Source: Euptelea pleiosperma
Lineage: Eukaryota > Streptophyta > Magnoliopsida > Ranunculales > Eupteleaceae
DNA length: 64,000 nt
Assembly (NCBI GenBank): GCA_035048495.1
Contig: CM068551.1
Coordinates: 18,540,248-18,604,247, forward strand
Direction: 5' to 3'
This document shows, piece after piece, positions 1-12,200 of the stretch. Made by a program: the position numbers and the translations under genes. Numbering within the stretch: position 1 is the stretch's first letter; each line of letters begins with the position of its first letter. Below the pieces are notes generated by a model. That model searched no databases and had not been told where the DNA came from. It saw only the letters and a list, made by a program, of their open reading frames with translations.

Positions 1-1990
1 GATTATGATAATACATGTTTGAAGCTTTGTGGTCCCACATTTTTTTACACAGTTGATATATTTATGAAAACATGGCTTAAAGAAAGCAACAATGTTATTG
101 CTTGAAACACCAAAATTACCCAACTTGTCAAGGAGGTGTCTGCCTGACTAGTACGATAGATGTGGCCATTGTCAATGGACAAGCTTGCATTAACGACTAA
201 TACCAGAAATGGATCTAGATTAGCCATTTAAGCAAAATCTTAAATCGGACTTCATGTAGATTGAAATTTTTATACTAGCTAATTAAACTTCAAACTTTAG
301 TATTAGATAAACTTATAAGAATCAGTCCTGTCTCGACAGTATGATACATTAGAAAATCTTTGTACAACAACTGAGCCACTTAGTAAGAAGTAAAACTTAA
401 AAACAGGGTGCAAAACCCACAACTAAAACAACCTAAGGAAACTAAGGAGCTTAACATCTTCAAAATCCATCTAGAGTAAATACACCCAAGATGCCTCTGC
501 AAGGGTTTAACTATACCACCAAACCAGTTTCTAATCAAATCTGGACATTTTGGTATGTGTTTTGTTACTTCAGATTTAATACTTAAAACTTCTCCACTCC
601 TAGAGATTCTCAAGGAAAACAGGAAGAACCTAATTTCTGTTTAGTAGTTTCAGACTCTTAAATTCCTCGAAATATTAGGCATCTCAGAAGGACGATATTA
701 GGAAAACCATTATCCCATAAGTTAAGATTAGACCAGACTGTTGATTAGAAGTCTGAAAAAATAGAAAGTCATACATGAATGCTGGCCATTGCCGGAAGGT
801 CAAGGAAGTTGGTGACCTGATGAAAGGGGAGCCGGCAACTGAAGCCCGGTGAATTGATCAACTATAACAACCCAATAGGACGTAATATTTTTTAATAGGA
901 TATATATATAAAGGTACACAAGAAGCTAATAAACTCCACACACTGCAAATCAAACTCGACAAAGACCTCAATTGAACCAGAAAAAGGGTTTAACATCCTC
1001 AAAATACACACAAATTCATTAAAACAAGCAAATCTCAAAGACCTCAATAGCAATGATTCATCCTATGTTCTCAATGAATTATCCCATTCCAGAACCGACA
1101 TCAGAAACATCCCGTAAGTGTGTGTATGTGTGTGCACGCATCTAAATATATACAATAATGTTCTAAACTACAGAAGAATCTATGCAAGCAAGGATAGAAT
1201 CAATTGAAAACAGCTGTCCACGACCAAGATTCACAACTTCACACCATTTAACATTTAATACATAAAAATTTAACCAAATCAAATTACATTATAAAAAAAG
1301 AAGAGACATAGACCTCCACGAATCCATTTATAAGATTTACCAAAAAATGCTGGAAAAAAAATTAAAAAAATCAAATAAAAAACTGGATCAAAACCCTTTT
1401 TCCTACTGAACCAACTCAATATTTCATAGGAAAACTGTTAGGGCGACATGAGGTCCACAATCAGGTGTTTTGGACCTTGGGTCAAATCCCTTGGATTACA
1501 AGTCGTGGAGATACGGGTCAATTGAAGTTTACTATCATTATCTGACATGTATCTCGAGGAATACAATCCAACAGAGTTATACAAAGGACCACACACTTGT
1601 CGTGGAGCTCAGGTCTACCCTAACACAACTCTAGTTCAAAACCCACAATTTTGACAGCAGAAAACCTAAGAAATCAACTTGAACTTCACAAACCCATACA
1701 CCAATCTTCCCACTAATGAAGAAACCATGAAAGTCAACTCATTTGAAGTTTCATAACAGAAAACCCAAGAAAACTACTAAAATTCACAAACCCATATAAC
1801 AATCTTCCATTAAATGCAGAAAATTAATGAAAAACCATGAAATCAATCAAAATCTAAACGACCCATTTCAGGAAACAACACAAAAGGCAAACATCCAGTC
1901 TATGAGTTGGAATGCACAAACAAAACCCTAAAATCATAGAACGAACTGAAGGGAAGAAGAAGAAGAAGAAGAAGAAGAAGGAGGAGGCCG
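1..1990. other. AT-rich intergenic DNA, no gene recognised
   Basis: The longest open stretch (613-380, minus) resembles no family I know. Short TA runs occur at about 900, and an AAG repeat at 1953-1983 abuts the possible exon. A plus-strand ATG at 1053 runs to a GTAAGT-like site but has no supporting context. Confidence 0.4.
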
Positions 1991-1993
1991 TAC

Positions 1994-2036
1994 CTGGGAT
2001 GTTATTAGGTATGAGATGGATTGCTCGAGACATCAC
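1994..2036 (-). CDS. Possible first exon of a leftward gene
   Basis: Minus-strand ATG at 2036 opens MSRAIHLIPNNIP and reaches a donor CCCAG|GTACGG at 1994. TATAAAAGGC lies about 40 bases upstream, so a short 5' UTR would fit. I could not find a convincing second exon between 1 and 1990, and the short peptide is not one I recognise. Confidence 0.25.
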
Positions 2037-2070
2037 TCGAAACAGAGAAAAGGGTTTCAGTGGCGGTTCT

Positions 2071-2080
2071 GCCTTTTATA
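2071..2080 (-). promoter_or_regulatory. TATA-box-like motif
   Basis: GCCTTTTATA on the plus strand is TATAAAAGGC on the minus strand, a near-consensus plant TATA box, placed suitably for the possible exon at 2036-1994. Confidence 0.35.
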
Positions 2081-2170
2081 ATGTTTTCGCTCACGAAACT
2101 TCGTTTGGACTGTTGAAATCTTAATGGCTGTAAATGATAAGAGACTTTTGTCTGTTTTTTTTTTTTTTTG

Positions 2171-2890
2171 GATATTTTAGTAACACCCCCCTGAAATTTG
2201 AAAGTAATATGCAATACCCCTTATAGTTTCAAACTTCAGGATTACCCCCTTGACCTAGTTTAACTATGATTTGACTAACGTTAAAATGTGGCATGCATCA
2301 TGCATCATGCGCCTGGCTAAGCATTTTTTATTTTTTTTTGATAAGTACCAATGCACTTATGAAAACCCCATAATATTGCAAGTACAATGCTAACGGCGTG
2401 TGATTCAAGTCCGTTTAACTGAAGTCAACCACTGTTAAACGGACAAATCTGATCTGCAACCGTTTAGAGACTTAAAAGTATGTAAACATTGTCGGTATTG
2501 CTGGATGTCCCTTGAAAAATGTGTTATTTCAATGTTTTCAAAAAAAATAATAAAAAAATATATTTTTTTAATTTTTTTGATAGGTAAGCCTGTGTTATTA
2601 AAGAGATCAGTAACTTGGTGAAGGCAAGTTTTGAACCCAGGTCTGGTATCATCACCCACAAATTTTACCAACTGAGCAAGCACCTTCCAAAAAATAATAT
2701 TTTATAAATTAAAAAAACGTTTTTCAATGTGATGGATAGAGTGTTTGCATACTTTTAATTAAGTCTGCAAACGTATGCAGAATAGATTTGTCCCTGTTAA
2801 ACTAGGTTAAGGGGGTAATCCTAAAGTTTGAAAGTATAAGGGGGCATTACATAGTACGTTCAAATTTCAGGGAGGTGTTACTAAAATATC
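2171..2890. mobile_element. MULE-like MITE with ~92-bp terminal inverted repeats, containing a SINE
   Basis: The left end GATATTTTAGTAACACCCCC and about 90 following bases reappear inverted at 2800-2890 with few changes. The long terminal inverted repeats (TIRs) and absence of coding capacity suggest a non-autonomous Mutator-like element. I could not fix the target duplication because the left flank is a poly(T) run. Confidence 0.7.
2571..2687 (-). mobile_element. tRNA-derived SINE (nested)
   Basis: On the minus strand the head reads GCTTGCTCAGTTGGTAAAA (box A-like), then GGGTTCAAAACTT (box B-like), and it ends CCTATCAAAAAAATT. This is the layout of plant tRNA-derived SINEs with a LINE-like tail. 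It lies inside the 2171-2890 element. Confidence 0.65.
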
Positions 2891-2940
2891 ATATTTTAGA
2901 TAATTATAGTGTCCAATGGCGTTTGACTCAATCGAACGTT

Positions 2941-3122
2941 GTGGGGTCCACATGGGTGAGCCCCTGGGGCTGATTTTGGGTGAGGATGATCTCCTCACCA
3001 TTGAGATCATCCTCCAAAAATATCAGGCCAGTCTGAGTTTTCTAACCCCACAGAAATGATCTCAATGATGATGAGATCATCCTCACCCAAAATCAGCCTA
3101 GGGGCTTTCTCATGTTGCCCCA
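2941..3122. repeat. Foldback MITE
   Basis: GGTGAGCCCCTGGGGCTGAT and GGGTGAGGATGATCTC on the left return inverted on the right as GAGATCATCCTCACCC and ATCAGCCTAGGGGCTTTCTC. The same GAGGATGATCTCCTCACCAT core occurs inside the 39664-40062 element, so both probably share an origin. Confidence 0.65.
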
Positions 3123-3966
3123 CAGTTTGTCAAACCATGGGTGACCTTATAACAACCCTTTTTTCAGATTTAAAAAAAAAATTTAATTAAATGTATTTCT
3201 AAAAGTAATACCTTTTTTATTTTTTTAAACAAATACAACATTGGCCCTGGCTCTTTTAAATGCATTGGAAAGGGCGTCTTTGGCTTGCCAATGCACTTTC
3301 AAAGGGCGTCAACGACCATCGAACACCCCTTTCGTCTGCCCGTTGCGCTACCAACACCCTTTGCACCCCTATAACTTCCTCTTTCTCTCTCATATATCTC
3401 TGCACCTCTGATCTCTCTCTCTTCAACAGATACTTGCTCACTCTCTTAATTTTTTAAATAGTGGCAAAACTCATTTTAATTCAATATGGAGGCCAAATAG
3501 ACGATGATAGGTACGTTGGTGTAGAAACTAGCACGAATGTTATTCATGTCATCAGAAATCACATTAACCGAATTATATGAAAAATCGTTACAAACTGTGA
3601 AATTCATCAGAACGTCATTTTAAGGTCAGTTATTAGTTTTGATTCTGAAAAACATATAATCCAAATTTTTAATGATCGATCCATCTCTACAATATCTATT
3701 TTAAATTAATGTAACTTCTGCACATATAATCATTTTTGCATGTACTACACTTACACCATCACATCAATCGGATTAATCGTTGGATTTGAGCATTTTCCAT
3801 CATGGGCTTAGTGAATAGGCCTACTGGCGAAGAGCTTGGTTCCAACTGATGAAAAAACTGTTCAAATCCTTAGCAAAGAACAACAGGAAGATTATTGGGG
3901 TGCAGGTTCATCAAGGGTGTATCAAACATTCATGACTTATTGCGAATGACTAACATCCAAGAAAAG

Positions 3967-4401
3967 ATTTTGGCAAATTTTCGTTGCCCCGTCAAATTCT
4001 CTTATCTCCCCCCACCCTTTTATTACATTCTTGAAATGCCCCTCGACCCCATCGAAATCTCTAACCACCCCCTTAATGTTAAAAACGAATATATGTATCT
4101 TTGATTTCTATATGGACACCGTGAATGCATGACAGCCCAATCTACTGTTCGGCCTACTTAACCCGAACATTCCTCGATTGTTCGGTCTAAGCCTACTGAA
4201 TAATTATTATTATTTTGGTCCTAGCAGATCGAATACATAAAAAAAACATATTTTTTCTGATAATTGATCATTCGGCCTGCTAAAACCGAACTTTTATGTA
4301 CTGTTTGACCTAACATGGTAAGGGATATAGATGTCTTTTTATTTATAGTTTTAGTGGGGGATAATAAGATAATTGGACGGGGCAACGAAAATTTGCCAAA
4401 T
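3967..4401. repeat. MITE with ~46-bp terminal inverted repeats
   Basis: Left TTTGGCAAATTTTCGTTGCC and CCGTCAAATT..CTTATCTCCCCC are matched inverted at 4355-4401. The interior holds a repeated GTTCGG motif. No coding capacity. Confidence 0.7.
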
Positions 4402-4519
4402 ATTTTAAACCTCAAGTTTCTTAACATATTTTACACAAGGATAGTTATCCAATAAGGGCCCTTATCCAAATAACCATAAGAAATCTTTAATCTTTTCCAG
4501 AGAGCGAAGAAAATGGATG

Positions 4520-4800
4520 CATGGGTAACCGGTAACACTCTTTTGGGCCCACAAACCCATGGATGTTTGACCCACCCCTTGGTGGACATACACACTGAAA
4601 ATCAGCCTGATTGGTGATATCTATCCGATAGATTCAAGTACCTAAAAGAAAATCTAGAATCTAACGGCTAAATGTCACCATGAATCATACAGCTAGAAAT
4701 CACTTACCATGCTAGTTTTGGTATGTAGGTCCCTTAGGGGTCTGCCAAACATCCATAGATGGGTGGGCCCAATGAGTGCCATTTCTGAGAGCTGAACATC
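4520..4800. repeat. MITE of the CATGGATGTTTG family
   Basis: GGGCCCACAAACCCATGGATG near the left end pairs with CATCCATAGATGGGTGGGCC near the right, around a centre carrying AATCAGCCTGATTGGTGAT. Related sequences occur at 26500-26640, 33260-33560 and 33636-34020. Confidence 0.55.
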
Positions 4801-5277
4801 AAAAGTTTGATGTCCCCTGGACATAATCCTTAAGTTCAGAGTCTTCAGACCATTCGATGTTCTTCGAAATTTTCACACGTTTCAGAGGAAGTCTACTCCC
4901 TCGAGCAGACTTGGTTCACTTTTACATTGGCTAGAAGGGCGGAGTTACATCGCAACCAAACATGCACTTAATTTTCATCCAACGGTCAATGAATGAGATG
5001 GAGATAGTCGTCAAAGACAAAGGAGTACTTAGGCTGACTACGACCCATCCAGAGTCCGCCTGAGCCTGCCCTGTGACTCTCTGAGCTATGTAGATGAGCC
5101 AAAGGCCAACCCAATCAGTAATGGGCCCAATAATTCAAGCCCAAGATTAATGTTTGGGTCAGGCTAACTGCGATATCCCTTTGCATGAGCAGGTTGGGTT
5201 GGCGTGGGCCACAATTTTTTCACAGACATTGGCCCCATTCAAACGGGTGGGGGGTTTGTATCAGGTATGACCAATCT

Positions 5278-5634
5278 AGGGCTGTCAACAGTTCGGGTCG
5301 CCCCGATAACCCAATCCAATCCAACAGTATAGGTACCTGGACTTGGAAATCATGATCCAATAAGCTATCCAATCAGTTCCGGATCCACCTTGATCTGACC
5401 CGATATTATAATGAAATATATATAATATTACAGAAAAATAATTTTATTTTTATATATTATTAATGAAACATTTTATATTAATGAATGTATGTTAGTAAAA
5501 TCTTTTGCATATGTTATTAAACTTAAGGATATAAAGATTTTATTTTTTAAATCAAATTTAACAGCTTTATTGATCAGATCGACTTGATGTTAGGTCGTCC
5601 CATTCCAATCCAATCCGATCCATTGACAGCCTAA
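5278..5634. repeat. hAT-type MITE candidate
   Basis: The left end TAGGGCTGTCAAC and right end TTGACAGCCTA form short inverted termini like those of the better supported element at 17581-17979. No clear 8-bp target duplication was found. Confidence 0.45.
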
Positions 5635-6086
5635 TCACCACACGATATCCAGACGACTGGATTACTAAATTGGGTCTAGAAAATGGACCCGAATCTGAAA
5701 ATTTTGGGTCAGTCAGGTGGTGAATAGAAAATTTGTACAACAGTGTCACCTGAACCGATCTGGTTTAATTATCGGTCCAAAATACTCGGAAGGCCGGACC
5801 ACAACAACACACCACCATGTAAACTCCAATATGAACACAACCAAAGTTAGCAGTGAAGGGAAGCTTTCTTCTTTTTTTTGTTTCTCCTAAACTACAGAAT
5901 TCTTCTTCTAAGTAAATAAGGTCGATAAATGAAATTTGCAACACAGATTGGCATTCTTCAGTTACAGAAAAGAAAGAGCAAGACAGACCTGATTCCCCAA
6001 TTGTCCTACCTGGTCAATGATAACAACAAAATTACGCTATCCTCGCATACTTGAAGAATAGCGAGGAGAAGCTTCCACCTGTCTCT

Positions 6087-6092
6087 TTTATT
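6087..6092 (-). terminator. Candidate poly(A) signal AATAAA of the S26-like gene
   Basis: Plus-strand TTTATT is AATAAA on the gene strand, 111 nt after the stop codon. This is a reasonable distance for a plant 3' UTR; cleavage has not been shown. Confidence 0.4.
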
Positions 6093-6202
6093 TTTTGGCA
6101 GAATACAGGTTTTTGATAAAGGAATCAGCTTGAGGAATACATTCTGACCAAATGAGGAAGAAGCTCAAACTTAACCGTTCTTTTTTTCAGTCCACATACA
6201 GC

Positions 6203-6284
6203 CTATGCTTTGTGATTCTTAGCCATCTCATCAACATCCAATTCAACTGCAATCACCGGAGAATCCTTTCGCATACTGAAATGA
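6203..6284 (-). CDS. S26-like gene exon 5 and stop
   Basis: The acceptor TCTACCAG precedes T, which completes Ser179. The exon then encodes HFSMRKDSPVIAVELDVDEM and ends AKNHKA-TAG. A minus-strand AATAAA at 6092-6087 lies 111 nt past the stop and is a plausible poly(A) signal. Confidence 0.92.
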
Positions 6285-9200
6285 CTGGTAGAGGCCAACA
6301 CATCGGAGCAAACACAAAGTTTAGACATTATCACCAGATTTCTTTTAGATACAACATGGGTTTTGGATTGAGTGATTTGATTTGAGTAGCTCACCTGTTC
6401 TGCACAGGGCCATGGTCTACAGCGGTTCGCAAGCAATATACGACTCTGCCAACAATATCTGTCATGGGAACGGGGCCAAATGTCCGACTGTCCTTTGCTT
6501 CCTGCTAGAAAAGAAAGTTCAGTAGAGAAGTCCATCAGGATCTGTCTGTTTCATAAAACTACAATTGACCCCAAGGATTTGGTCTGATCTGTATACATTA
6601 GACAGGAACCTGTCCATGCCAATGTTCTGAATATTAGATTGGATCTTAAAACTGAAATAGCCTTGGATTGTCAATGTTGGTAGGGGTAATCCTGTTTTAT
6701 TTTTAACAGGATTCGAACCGAATAGCTAACTGTTTTCCCTGGGATCCAAAGCTAAGAGCGGGATTTAAACCATAACTCAAACAATTCTCTGAACAATGAG
6801 TGATGTCCATGATCATACGTGTGATAGCATATTATAAATTTCAGATGAGTTAATGAAACAAATCTCGCATTGTTTTGTGTTGTTATACTCTTTAACGTAA
6901 CATGCTAGTGTCATTCTATGCTGTTTTAAAGGATCATTTTTTTATGCTGTTTTAGTTTTCTCAGACTCCCTCCTCTATGCATAAACATGTGTAATCTGTA
7001 GAAATTAGAGAACAGATGCATGCGCAACACATTAGAAGAAAAACATAAATATGTTGGAAAAAATTCTCAACCAACCCCTGAAACCCTGATCTGTCTATAA
7101 AATGCTCGAATAGAAAATGACATATACCTTAGGCTTCAAAGATTCATTGTCGGACAGCACCCAACACTGATCCTTCTCAAGAACAAAGGGCTCATCTTTC
7201 TCATCAGTAGACACCATTTCATACCCCTCGATGGCTGCCAATCTTCTAACCAGGCAGTTATCTGAGTTCTCTGGATCCTTCAAGACAACCACGTCACCAA
7301 CAAAAACACGCCTGTAATAGAAACATATACAAGCAGTAAGAGAACTATGGTTCTATGAATACTGTTTGACAAACAGAACAGGCAAACACAGAACAACATT
7401 TTAAAGTTACAAAGGAGAATACTTTCAACCTAGGGCTGAATAATTTGTAACAGCCCTACAAAGCTGAAAAACAGAAGTGCTAGGATATTGGCACCCACCC
7501 TTCACTCAGTATGCCCATTTAACAAAAAAAATTACAAATGTGTCCCTTGCTTTTGACTCAAAGCACCCACCCTGAAAAACAAAAAAGAAAGAAAGGAGGA
7601 GGCCGCCCCACCACACCGCCGTCAAAAGAAGAAGAAGAAAAAGAGGCGGCGGCTGCCGCCACCACCACATCACTTCCGCCTCTCTCTCTCTCTTGGCAGC
7701 TCAGAACCGAGAGAGAGAGAGAGAGAAGAGCGTGAGAATGCAGCGTGTGAATCAATTTATACTCCAAAACTTCACAAGCTGAAATAATTCACATTCCAAA
7801 GCAATATAAAAAAATCTTGTGACACCCTAATTCAAGCCAAGTTGGAGAATTGGTAAGCTAAAAACCAAGTTCTTCATTTTTTTTATCAGTTAAATTGCTT
7901 CTTGGATGATGCGACAAAGCTCTCCAGCTTGAACCAAGAATGTAGAATTTATAAAAGAAAAGAAAACCATCAACTACTAGATGAAATATATTCACGAAAT
8001 GAGAACAAATCCATCAGCATAAAAACAGATTTCAACAAAAACAGTCTACGATGCAACACATGATTATATTTGAACAAGATAGAGAAACTCAATCACACCT
8101 TTGCCTATACATATGCACTAAAGTAAACTTGCTACTAATTTATGTGATAAAATCTCTTACCAGCGGCAAAGCTCCAGGCCACAAATTTATGGTGGAAAAC
8201 ATAAGAAAACATCCTTGAAGCAAGATCCTTTGCTTGATGACAATTTATCAGACACCTGAACTTGGGTTCCAAGGAAATGTATAGGCATAAAAGGAAACTT
8301 AACGACAGGTCCAAACTCTTGAATATCATACAGACTAATGATTTCAATAGTTCGTGGGAGAACCAACTCAAAAGTTGAACCAAAATTAATTTGTATTTTA
8401 TAAATGTATAACATTAATGGGGGCTTGGGGAATTAGGCCCTGTCGGGTAAATGGCTATGGAGATTTGGGGAGCAGAGCAACAGCCAATGGGCCAAGGTCA
8501 TTAAGGGGAAGCATGGAGTCTCTCACTTTGGGTGGAGCAGCAGACATTCCCATCTACCTTTTGGATGTGGGGTATGGAAGGGTATTTTGAAGACCTCTGT
8601 GGATTTTGAGAGAGGGATTAGGTATTCGGCAACGGTGGGCAACAAAATCAAGTTCTGGGAAGATCACTGGTGCGGCGACGGGCCCTTGTACATCGATTTT
8701 TCGGATCTTTACGCCATTTCGGATAGGAAACATTGGTCCATTCAGGATTGTGTGGCCAGTAGAGGGGAGGTGGTGGAATGGAACTTCGAGTTCAGGAGGA
8801 ATCTCAATGAATGGGAGATTGACCCTCTCTCCGGGTTGCTTGAGAGACTGCATAATGTTCATCTTTCCCCCTTAGCATAGGACAAGCGTGTTTGGAAATG
8901 GACCAACAATGGAGTTTTCTCTGTCCGATCCTTCTATGAAGAGCTCTCTAGCATGGACATCTCTACCTTTCCGGCCTCTGCAGTGTGGAAGCCTAGAATC
9001 CCTACTAAAGTTGCTTCTTTTTTTTTCTGTTGACTGCATCCTTGGGAAAGATCTTGACTACCGATCAGTTGAGAACCAGATGGCTCGTGGTGATGGACTA
9101 TTGCAGTATGTGTAAACAGAGTGGCGAGTCGGTGCACCACTTGCTAATGCACTGTGATATGGCTTCGAAGGCGTGGGCGATGTTCCTTCAGGACTTTGGG

Positions 9201-12200
9201 ATTACATGGGTCATGCCAGGAACCCTGACGAATCTCCTTCTTAGCTGGCGCCCTCCTGCTCTTTCAGATAGAGGCCGGATCTTGTGGAAGCTCCTTCCTT
9301 TCGCCGTCCTATGGGGTCTGTGGAGAGAAAGGAATCAACGCATCTTTGAAGATAAGAGCGAAGATTTGGGGTCGATAATCCTCAACATCAAAGGATTGAT
9401 TTTCCTTTGGTCTAAGTTGTTCAGAGTGCAAAGAGCTATTTTTTGAGGACTCGGTGTTTCGGTGAGATATTATTTGTAAGAGGGAGGGTCCTTAGCATGA
9501 GCTCCGGGGGTCGGCTCCTTGTTTGGTGTTTTGTGAGAGAAGGTCACCTCGACCTCTCTTGCTGCGCCTTTGTTTCTGTGCCATTTTGGCCTCTTAATAT
9601 ATCTTATACTTATCAAAAAAAAAACATATAATATATCCAACATGGAGAGCATGCAAAATTTGAGCACAAACCGAGTATAATTGAAAATAATAAATGTACT
9701 AAAAATCATTACTGCAGAATAATCTGTCACTAAAGCATCCACGTTCCCTTTTATCTAATCACCACCTATAGATTGAGAATTCATTTAGAAGAGGAATGAA
9801 CTGTCAAAATGATTTAACTAAAATCATTTAATCAGGCAAGTGAATTTACGTCGGATCCGCCGTTGGTAGTTTACGAACAAGAAGAGTTCCCCCCTGCCCT
9901 CCTATTGTAGGGGTCATCTCTACTCCTTTATTCCAATGCAAGTATGTCAACTTGCCCTGAAGTACATTTTTCCAGACGGCGTCACCTACTTCTCTGTCAG
10001 TGATTTGACCTATTTTATAACTCTGCATCACAACAAAGACTATGTCAAGACACTCCCTTAAGGGAATAGTTCAATAAGGCAGATCTCAAAACAACATACT
10101 ATTTGCAAATAGCAGTAGAATAAACATGAAACACAACGCAACTGGCATGATAGATTGATGAGATAACTATGTGAATCATTCATTTAGAGTGAAAATTCAT
10201 TTATCAGAATATATTTGATCAACATTGATTATGATACATGATAATCCTGTCATATATTGGATCCAACCAGATATTTTGCAAGTGAGGAGCTAGTTTCTTA
10301 TAGCGAAACTGCGAAGCCACTTTTCTATTGACCTAATAACAACAATCCCTGCAGCAACTAAATCAGCTACTTCATCATTGGAACCAGTTATTAAAAAGTG
10401 TTTTACCTACCTGCAAATCAGAAACCAGTTGCTGTTTGAACCAATCAACTTTGCAAAGGTTTCGATCTACAGATTAAGGATTCCCTAGTGCCTAAGACAT
10501 GACGACTTCGCAGTTCGTTTAAATATCATTTAACAGAATAAACGTTATTAAGACCGAACTTTGCAAAGACGTCAATTTCTGGTTCATTATCATTTTTTAG
10601 TGATTGGATGTTTACAAATCCAAATGCTCCAGTAAGTTTTATATCCATAGTTAAAAATTCTGAACTTAGTGACCAACATTTGTACAAAAGACATATAAGT
10701 CCTCTCAATGTCCATACCTACGACAGGGACATCATTAATCATATAAACAGATTAGGCAAGTGTTCTGGGTGGTTACCTAGGCCAACTGCGGAGGTGTGGA
10801 AATCCTCTAATGCCTAGGGACAGCTTAAGGCCGGCAACCAACCTCTAGATGATCACCAAACACCTTGGCATGGCTAGGTGACCAACTAACTCCAAGGGAC
10901 TCCACAACGGCCGCCGTTTCTAGTTGACTACGAGTAACTAGTATTAAAACTTTAATCTTCGGTCTAGTGTGGTGTGCTTTTTGAAGTATAGATAAATGAG
11001 ATGGTATATATGTTGGAGTCTTAACCCCTTCAATATTTAGTCTACATTCTATTATTTAAAATTTACCTTATATTTTCTTCATCGCTTCTATAAGAATAAC
11101 AGAAATAGGAGCTATTGATGAATCTATAGTTTTTTTTTTTTGATAAGGTGTATATATTGATAGAGGAAAAAGATACAATCAGAAAAAGAGGAGAGCAGAG
11201 GTCGAGAAGACCTCCACAAGCAAGGGAAAACAGAAACAACAAGCAAGAACACAGCTGAGTTGATAAAAAATCCACCTGAGTTGTCTACGTCTCCTAGCAA
11301 AAAGTTGGCCCTCACTAACCGTATCATTTACAGTATCTGTTCTTACTAATTGTTGTTGAAGCAAAAATTGCCCTACCAAGGCTTCAAAAATACAAAGCAA
11401 AAAAAAAAGCTCAGAGAGAGATAGTGAGTCTCCCAGTACAGGTGGCCAGGACTCCACTCCAAAAAGTAGGAGGTTCTGAGTTCAACTCTCCTTGGGGCCA
11501 CCCCTTGGAAAGAGTAGGGTAATAAGTGGCTCAGTCCACATTAACTCTCCCAGTACACTCCGACACGTGTGGAAGCGGTGACTCGTGCCCCGGGAGACTA
11601 GTCGGGTGATCTAAGAGGCCCGGATACCCACGGTTTCAAAAAAAAAAAAGATTGTGAGTCCAAAATAAATATAATTTACAACTGGTAAGCAGCAGTACCA
11701 ACAGCAACATACTATTTGATTGAGAGAATTCAGCAACCCCACCCAAACATCAAAAAGAGAATAGCAAAGAAAAGGAACATCCAACTTAAATGAAAGTCAC
11801 ACTTTATCAAGTAGATCTAATAATATATGTAACTTAGACATGAGAACATCTGTCAATGATAGACACAGGGAGAAACTTGGGGAAGTCAACCTGGAAAGCT
11901 CCGTGACAGTTAATATTATAATAATCATCATTATCACTATGCCTTATCGTAAATGTTTGGGGTCGGCACCATGAATCCTATTTCGCCATCCGACTCTAAT
12001 TAGAGCTATATCTGCTGTCAAAGCATGTCTTCAAATCTTTTCTTACAATCTCAATCCATGTCATTTTCAGTCTTCTTCTCCCTTTTATGGCCTTCGACTT
12101 GCAACAAAGAGCTCCTTCTCAATAAATTTAATACCATAATATAGAACCAAATTTTATTCAATCCATAATACTTAATAAGAGCATGAGAACAACCAGATTA

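Noticed and set aside
1053..1115. Plus-strand ATG running to a GTAAGT-like site
   Set aside because: Only 21 codons, no TATA context or downstream exon, and opposite to both neighbouring genes.
6700..6745. GGTTCGAATCC on the minus strand, like a tRNA T-loop box B
   Set aside because: The flanking bases do not form the T stem or a cloverleaf, and no box A lies at the right distance. It may be a SINE scrap or chance.
8135..8414. Two overlapping minus-strand open frames of 82 and 75 codons in S26-like intron 2
   Set aside because: No family resemblance, not flanked by splice sites that keep the S26 frame, and the five exons already give the full 205-aa product.
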